Of a stretch of DNA of 17,259 nucleotides, positions 14,108 to 17,259 are shown piece after piece. The DNA comes from Bdellovibrionales bacterium (GTDB taxonomy: Bacteria; Bdellovibrionota; Bdellovibrionia; Bdellovibrionales; JAMPXM01). Numbering within the stretch: the stretch's first letter is position 1; every line of letters begins with the position of its first letter. Made by a program: the position numbers and the translations under genes. The notes below the pieces were generated by a model. That model was not told where the DNA came from. It saw only the letters and a list, made by a program, of their open reading frames with translations, and did not search any database. The DNA lies in assembly GCA_005792225.1 (NCBI GenBank), contig SXSP01000447.1, positions 1-17,259 on the forward strand, read 5' to 3'.

Positions 14108-15001
14108 ATGGAAGGGCCCTCGGTAGAGGCCGGAAGATTGCAGAATCTCGGCCTCATGATGATGGACCCAACGCTCCTTTCTTGTCTCAGTCTCTTTGAT
14201 TCCACGCTCTCCGTTGATCAATTCTTCGGATTTCCGCAGTCACTCCTCGAACCACTTCCCAATCATCTTGAGGGCGCGAAACGCGTGCTCGATTGGTGCA
14301 CGGAAAACCACGTCACGATTCTTCATCCGGGTCATGAACTTTATCCGCAGGCCTTCTTGGGTCTTGAGCGTCCTCCTCTTTTTCTCTCGTGCCTCGGAAA
14401 TGTCGAGAGGGCTCTGCGAGATCGCCCGCGACTTGCCGTCGTCGGGACTCGGGAGCCGACGAAACGTTCGCTGTCTTGGCTCGAACACCACCTCGGAGAA
14501 TTTTTAAGGCGACGCGAGGCCGTGATCGTCAGCGGAGGCGCCCGCGGCATCGATCAGCGCGCGCATCTCGTCGCCATTCGTGCGGGGGCGCCCACGTTGG
14601 TTTTTCTTCCCTCAGGTTTGACGAAAATTTATCCGCGCGAGATCAGCTCGTGGCGAGAGCCCATTCTCGACTCGGGAGGACTCCTCATCAGTCCGTACGC
14701 ACCAACGCAGGAAATTCGAAAATCGCATTTCGAAGGACGCAACCGATTGATTGCCGCTTTGGGGCAAGTGGTTCTCATTGCCGAAGCACGAAGACGGAGC
14801 GGCTCGCTCATGACCGCGCGCCTGGCGGCCGAACTCGGGCGAACGCTCGCGGTTCTGCCGAGTTTTCCGGGCGAGCCGCAATCGGCGGGAACGCTCGATC
14901 TTCTCTTTAACGGCGCCTTTCCGCTGAGAGACAGTGAAGATCTTTTGACCCTCTTTGATTATCGGGGAACGTCGTTCAACGCCACGCTCGGCGCAAACTA
15001 A
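14108..15001 (+). CDS. dprA: DNA-processing protein DprA (short form)
   Basis: 297 residues at most. DprA binds incoming single-stranded DNA, protects it and loads RecA during transformation. Seen: the Rossmann-like fold with LAVVGTREPT (109-118), VSGGARGIDQRAH (141-153), HFEGRNRLIAAL (207-218), IAEARRRSGSLMTARLAAELGR (from 224), and GTLDLLFNGA (261-270). The family form of the third is FPxRNRIIAGLS; here Pro is Glu and Gly is Ala. The usual C-terminal winged-helix domain is absent: the protein stops about 25 residues after the core. ATG 14108 has only a poor Shine-Dalgarno; three consecutive ATGs at 14156-14164 are alternatives. The last 26 nt overlap the convergent lptF-like gene. Together with the split ComEC it suggests natural competence. 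Confidence 0.92.
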   Translation: MEGPSVEAGRLQNLGLMMMDPTLLSCLSLFDSTLSVDQFFGFPQSLLEPLPNHLEGAKRVLDWCTENHVTILHPGHELYPQAFLGLERPPLFLSCLGNVERALRDRPRLAVVGTREPTKRSLSWLEHHLGEFLRRREAVIVSGGARGIDQRAHLVAIRAGAPTLVFLPSGLTKIYPREISSWREPILDSGGLLISPYAPTQEIRKSHFEGRNRLIAALGQVVLIAEARRRSGSLMTARLAAELGRTLAVLPSFPGEPQSAGTLDLLFNGAFPLRDSEDLLTLFDYRGTSFNATLGAN

Positions 15002-16073
15002 AAATCGAGGCCACGAAGAAAATGGAATCCGGAATCCACATCGCGACCGCCGGCGGAAGTTGACCCTTTCTCGCGGCGCCTTCTGAGAGGACGTAAAGGA
15101 TCCAATAAACAACGATGAGGCCGACGCAAAGGACGGGGCCGCCACCTTTGGAATTTCGACGGTTGGTCACGGTTCCGAGGCCGGCGCCGATCAGCGCGAA
15201 GAGGAGACACGCGACGCTGACGGCGATGCGACGGTGATATTCCGTGAGAACTTCGCGACGCTCTTCTTCTTTGAGCTGCGTATCTTTGAGCTTCGCGTTG
15301 ATATCGTCGAGTGTGAGGGATTGAGGAGACTTGTTGCGAAATCCTTCCGCCGCCGGATCCGAAAAGAAAATATCGTACGTGGCGAAGTTGATCTTCGTGT
15401 GCCGTCCCTCGGAGGTGCGGTGAAGGCTTCCGTCGAGGAGACGTAAGCTCGCCTTCCGGCCCGGATGCTCGGCATCTTGGAGGAGGAGACCTTCACGCGC
15501 GATGATGGTCACGGGCGTTTTCTTATTGCTCTCGTCGTAAATAAAAACCTGACTCATCAGACCGCGATTCGAATCGACTTTGTTCGCGTAGACGACGAGA
15601 TCAAAGAACCCATCCGAGAACGTCCCCTCTTTGAGGGTCACACCGGGCTTTGCCGAGCCGACTTTCGTAAAAAGCAGCTCGAACTGGCGGTTGGCCCAAG
15701 GGGCAATGTGAAACGAAGTCTGCAGACTCAGAATGCTGACGAGAATGCTCAAGATCAAAGCGGGCGTAACGATCGAGAACATGTTGAGGCCCACGGCCTT
15801 GAACGCGACGATCTCAGAGTCCGCGCTCATGCGCGAGTAGGTGAGGAGCACCGTGAACAAGAGGCTCATGGGAAAAAGAATCGGCAGAAAGCTTGTCGAC
15901 ATATACGCCATCATGAGCGCGACCGACGAGAACTTGACACCGTGGACGAGGACGAACTCGGTCAGGCGCAAGACTTGAAGCATCAACAGGATGAACACGA
16001 AGACGAAGACCCCGAGCAAGAAAGTCGGGATCATCTCTCCGAGCACGTAGCGGATCATCAAGCTTGCGCGCAT
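14976..16073 (-). CDS. lptF: LPS export ABC permease, LptF/LptG family
   Basis: 365 residues. LptF and LptG pull lipopolysaccharide from the inner membrane into the Lpt bridge, powered by LptB. Seen: about three N-terminal membrane segments (IPTFLLGVFVFVFILLMLQ and on), the family loop YSRMSADSEIVAFKAVGLN after them, a periplasmic beta-jellyroll region at about 125-270, the coupling motif EYHRRIAVSVACLLFALIGA, and two or three C-terminal membrane segments. The sequence fits the permease family well; LptF rather than LptG is the more likely name, but I cannot prove it, and the partner gene is not here. ATG 16073 lies 8 nt after the kdsA stop with AAGG upstream, so it is co-transcribed with kdsA. 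Its 3' end overlaps dprA by 26 nt. Confidence 0.9.
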   Translation of the reverse strand: MRASLMIRYVLGEMIPTFLLGVFVFVFILLMLQVLRLTEFVLVHGVKFSSVALMMAYMSTSFLPILFPMSLLFTVLLTYSRMSADSEIVAFKAVGLNMFSIVTPALILSILVSILSLQTSFHIAPWANRQFELLFTKVGSAKPGVTLKEGTFSDGFFDLVVYANKVDSNRGLMSQVFIYDESNKKTPVTIIAREGLLLQDAEHPGRKASLRLLDGSLHRTSEGRHTKINFATYDIFFSDPAAEGFRNKSPQSLTLDDINAKLKDTQLKEEERREVLTEYHRRIAVSVACLLFALIGAGLGTVTNRRNSKGGGPVLCVGLIVVYWILYVLSEGAARKGQLPPAVAMWIPDSIFFVASIFSLRRAWR

Positions 16074-16081
16074 CGCGAGCC

Positions 16082-16999
16082 TTAGAAGCGAATTTCGCCG
16101 ACGTGCTCGGGCGACTTGATCGCCTTACGAACTTCGACCGACATTCTGAGGAGCGATTCGTAGTGCTTCAGATTCAGCTGAGAAGCTGCGTCGCACTTTG
16201 CTTCCATCGGGTTCGGGTGAGTCTCGAGGAAGAGAGCATCGGCTCCAGCCGCCACCGCCGCAAGCGTCAGGTGCGGAACAAAGCGCGGCTCGCCGCCCGC
16301 GGGATCTGCGCTCGAAATTCCGTAAAGACGAATTACGTGAGTCGCGTCGAAGCACGCGGGCGCTCCGCACTCTTGCATGAGCGGGATCGAGCGCATGTCC
16401 GCGACGAGGCGGTTGTAACCGAAGCAAGCTCCGCGCTCCGTGAGGAGAACGTTTTTGTTGCCGGTCGAGCGAATCTTGCTGACCGCACCGCTTAAGTTTT
16501 CAGGCGCGAGAAACTGACCCTTCTTCACGTTGATCGCTTTTCCGGTCTTGCCGGCGGCGATCAAGAGCGAAGTCTGTTGGCACATGTAAGCGGGAATCTG
16601 AAGAACATCAACGTGCTCAGCAACCATCTCGATGTCTTCGTGGCGATGGATGTCGGTGAGAACGGGGATGCCGAACTCTTTGCGGACTTCGGCGAGGATC
16701 TTCAGGCCTTCGTTCGCCATCGGGCCCGTCCAGTTTTTCTCGGAGCCGCGATTGTCTTTTTCGTAGGAGCTCTTGAAGATCAGGGGAACGCCCACGCGCT
16801 GGGTGATTTCGACGAGTTCGCGCGCCGTGCGCATGACGAGCTCTTTCGAGTCGATCACGCAAGGACCAGAGATGACCGCGAGGCCGTGGCCCGAGCCGAT
16901 CGTAATCTTCGAACGGGGACCGTCAACGACGAACTCGCGCTTCGGCAGTGTCGTGGTTTCCGTACGAGTGAGGTTCTGTTTTTCGGTAGTCTTTTCCAT
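16082..16999 (-). CDS. kdsA: 3-deoxy-8-phosphooctulonate synthase (Kdo8P synthase)
   Basis: 305 residues (E. coli 284). It condenses phosphoenolpyruvate with arabinose 5-phosphate to Kdo 8-phosphate for the LPS inner core. Seen: ISGPCVIDS, IFKSSYEKDNRGS, LTDIH, DVLQIPAYMCQQTSLL, INVKKGQFLAP, ERGACFGYNRLVADMRS, FDATH and FLETHPNP. Cys47 in GPCVIDS, with His221, Glu259 and Asp270, completes the metal site, so this is the metal-dependent class; the metal-independent E. coli type has Asn in place of that Cys. An N-terminal extension of about 25 residues rich in Thr/Lys/Glu precedes the core. The ATG has GGAG 6 nt upstream. It is 26 nt after an unidentified gene and 8 nt before the lptF-like gene. 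Confidence 0.96.
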   Translation of the reverse strand: MEKTTEKQNLTRTETTTLPKREFVVDGPRSKITIGSGHGLAVISGPCVIDSKELVMRTARELVEITQRVGVPLIFKSSYEKDNRGSEKNWTGPMANEGLKILAEVRKEFGIPVLTDIHRHEDIEMVAEHVDVLQIPAYMCQQTSLLIAAGKTGKAINVKKGQFLAPENLSGAVSKIRSTGNKNVLLTERGACFGYNRLVADMRSIPLMQECGAPACFDATHVIRLYGISSADPAGGEPRFVPHLTLAAVAAGADALFLETHPNPMEAKCDAASQLNLKHYESLLRMSVEVRKAIKSPEHVGEIRF

Positions 17000-17025
17000 T
17001 TTTACTCCGTTTGGTTCTCGAAAAT

Positions 17026-17259
17026 CTAATCTTCAGCGCCCACGAGCCGGTAAGGCTTGTACTCGCCGATGCGGTAGTTAAACGCCTTCTCCACGAGATC
17101 GCTCGTCACGAGCCGGAGATCTTTGAGCTTCCAATCCGAAAGCGATCTCTTGGCGTCGAAGGTCCAATCTTGCTGCGCCACCAGCTCGCGCATCACGGCC
17201 GGGTGGCTTCCCTCGAATCTTTTAAGTCCGTACTGGCGATCATACTGGAAATCATTAAA
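17026..17259 (-). CDS. Unidentified protein, C-terminal 77 residues only
   Basis: The 5' part lies beyond the right edge; the frame is open from the last base to a TAG at 17026-17028. Visible features: an aromatic and charged stretch (FQYDRQYGLKRFEGSHP), then DWTFDAKRSLSDWKLKD and the ending NYRIGEYKPYRLVGAED. It is hydrophilic with no membrane segment. The only homology I could suggest is a faint resemblance to C-termini of family 2 glycosyltransferases, which would suit a position 26 nt upstream of kdsA, but I do not claim it. Coding is supported by the tight spacing to kdsA on the same strand and by protein-like composition. Confidence 0.6.
   Translation of the reverse strand, partial: FNDFQYDRQYGLKRFEGSHPAVMRELVAQQDWTFDAKRSLSDWKLKDLRLVTSDLVEKAFNYRIGEYKPYRLVGAED

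Noticed and set aside
1..17259. CRISPR array, insertion sequence, integrase, tRNA or rRNA
   Set aside because: No regularly spaced repeats, transposase or integrase motifs, cloverleaf or rRNA signature sequence were seen on either strand.

Overview
This window looks like a chromosomal segment of a Gram-negative bacterium. Lipid A synthesis (lpxC), Kdo synthesis (kdsA), an LPS-export permease (lptF-type) and several lipoproteins all imply an outer membrane. The sequence is fairly GC-rich, with dense gene packing and frequent overlapping stop/start codons. The style of several proteins (TPR proteins beside efp, lipoprotein and LysM proteins beside dprA) suggests a Bdellovibrionota or other former-deltaproteobacterial lineage. 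That placement is inference from protein style, not a database result. No rRNA, tRNA, CRISPR array, insertion sequence or prophage is visible.

Layout, left to right. (1) 1-1913, minus strand: a TPR/coiled-coil protein followed by the start of an AsmA/GspN-like membrane-anchored protein that runs off the left edge. (2) 1999-3548, minus strand: a soluble TPR protein, then efp with its own apparent sigma-70 promoter and a strong hairpin terminator. (3) 3632-5826, plus strand: the Holliday-junction operon ruvC-ruvA-ruvB. (4) 5810-6943, minus strand: a small lipoprotein and an unrecognised secreted six-cysteine protein, the latter overlapping the end of ruvB. (5) 7281-9461, plus strand: lpxC behind an excellent sigma-54 (-24/-12) promoter match, then alanine dehydrogenase behind a weaker one. 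(6) 9462-11182, minus strand: a ComEC-type DNA-uptake channel split into two overlapping genes, membrane domain then metallo-beta-lactamase domain. (7) 11580-15001, plus strand: a CpoB/YbgF-like TPR lipoprotein, a LysM cell-wall protein and a short dprA. (8) 14976-17259, minus strand: an unidentified partial gene, kdsA and an LptF/LptG-family permease.

Functional reading. Two themes recur. One is envelope construction: lpxC and kdsA make the lipid A-Kdo core, lptF moves LPS, and the LysM and CpoB-like proteins act at the peptidoglycan. The other is DNA handling: ruvCAB resolves junctions, ComEC takes up single-stranded DNA and DprA loads RecA on it. The split comEC genes and the lipoprotein-LysM-dprA group diverge from a 397-bp non-coding region that holds one perfect and one near-perfect DnaA box. 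All three convergent gene pairs overlap or abut (ruvB/secreted protein, ald/MBL gene, dprA/lptF). In the ald case the apparent hairpin terminator lies inside the neighbour's coding tail.

I did not find a clearly new multi-gene system. The most interesting leads are the sigma-54-type promoter in front of lpxC, the split ComEC, the DnaA boxes between the competence-related operons, and the orphan secreted protein/lipoprotein pair.
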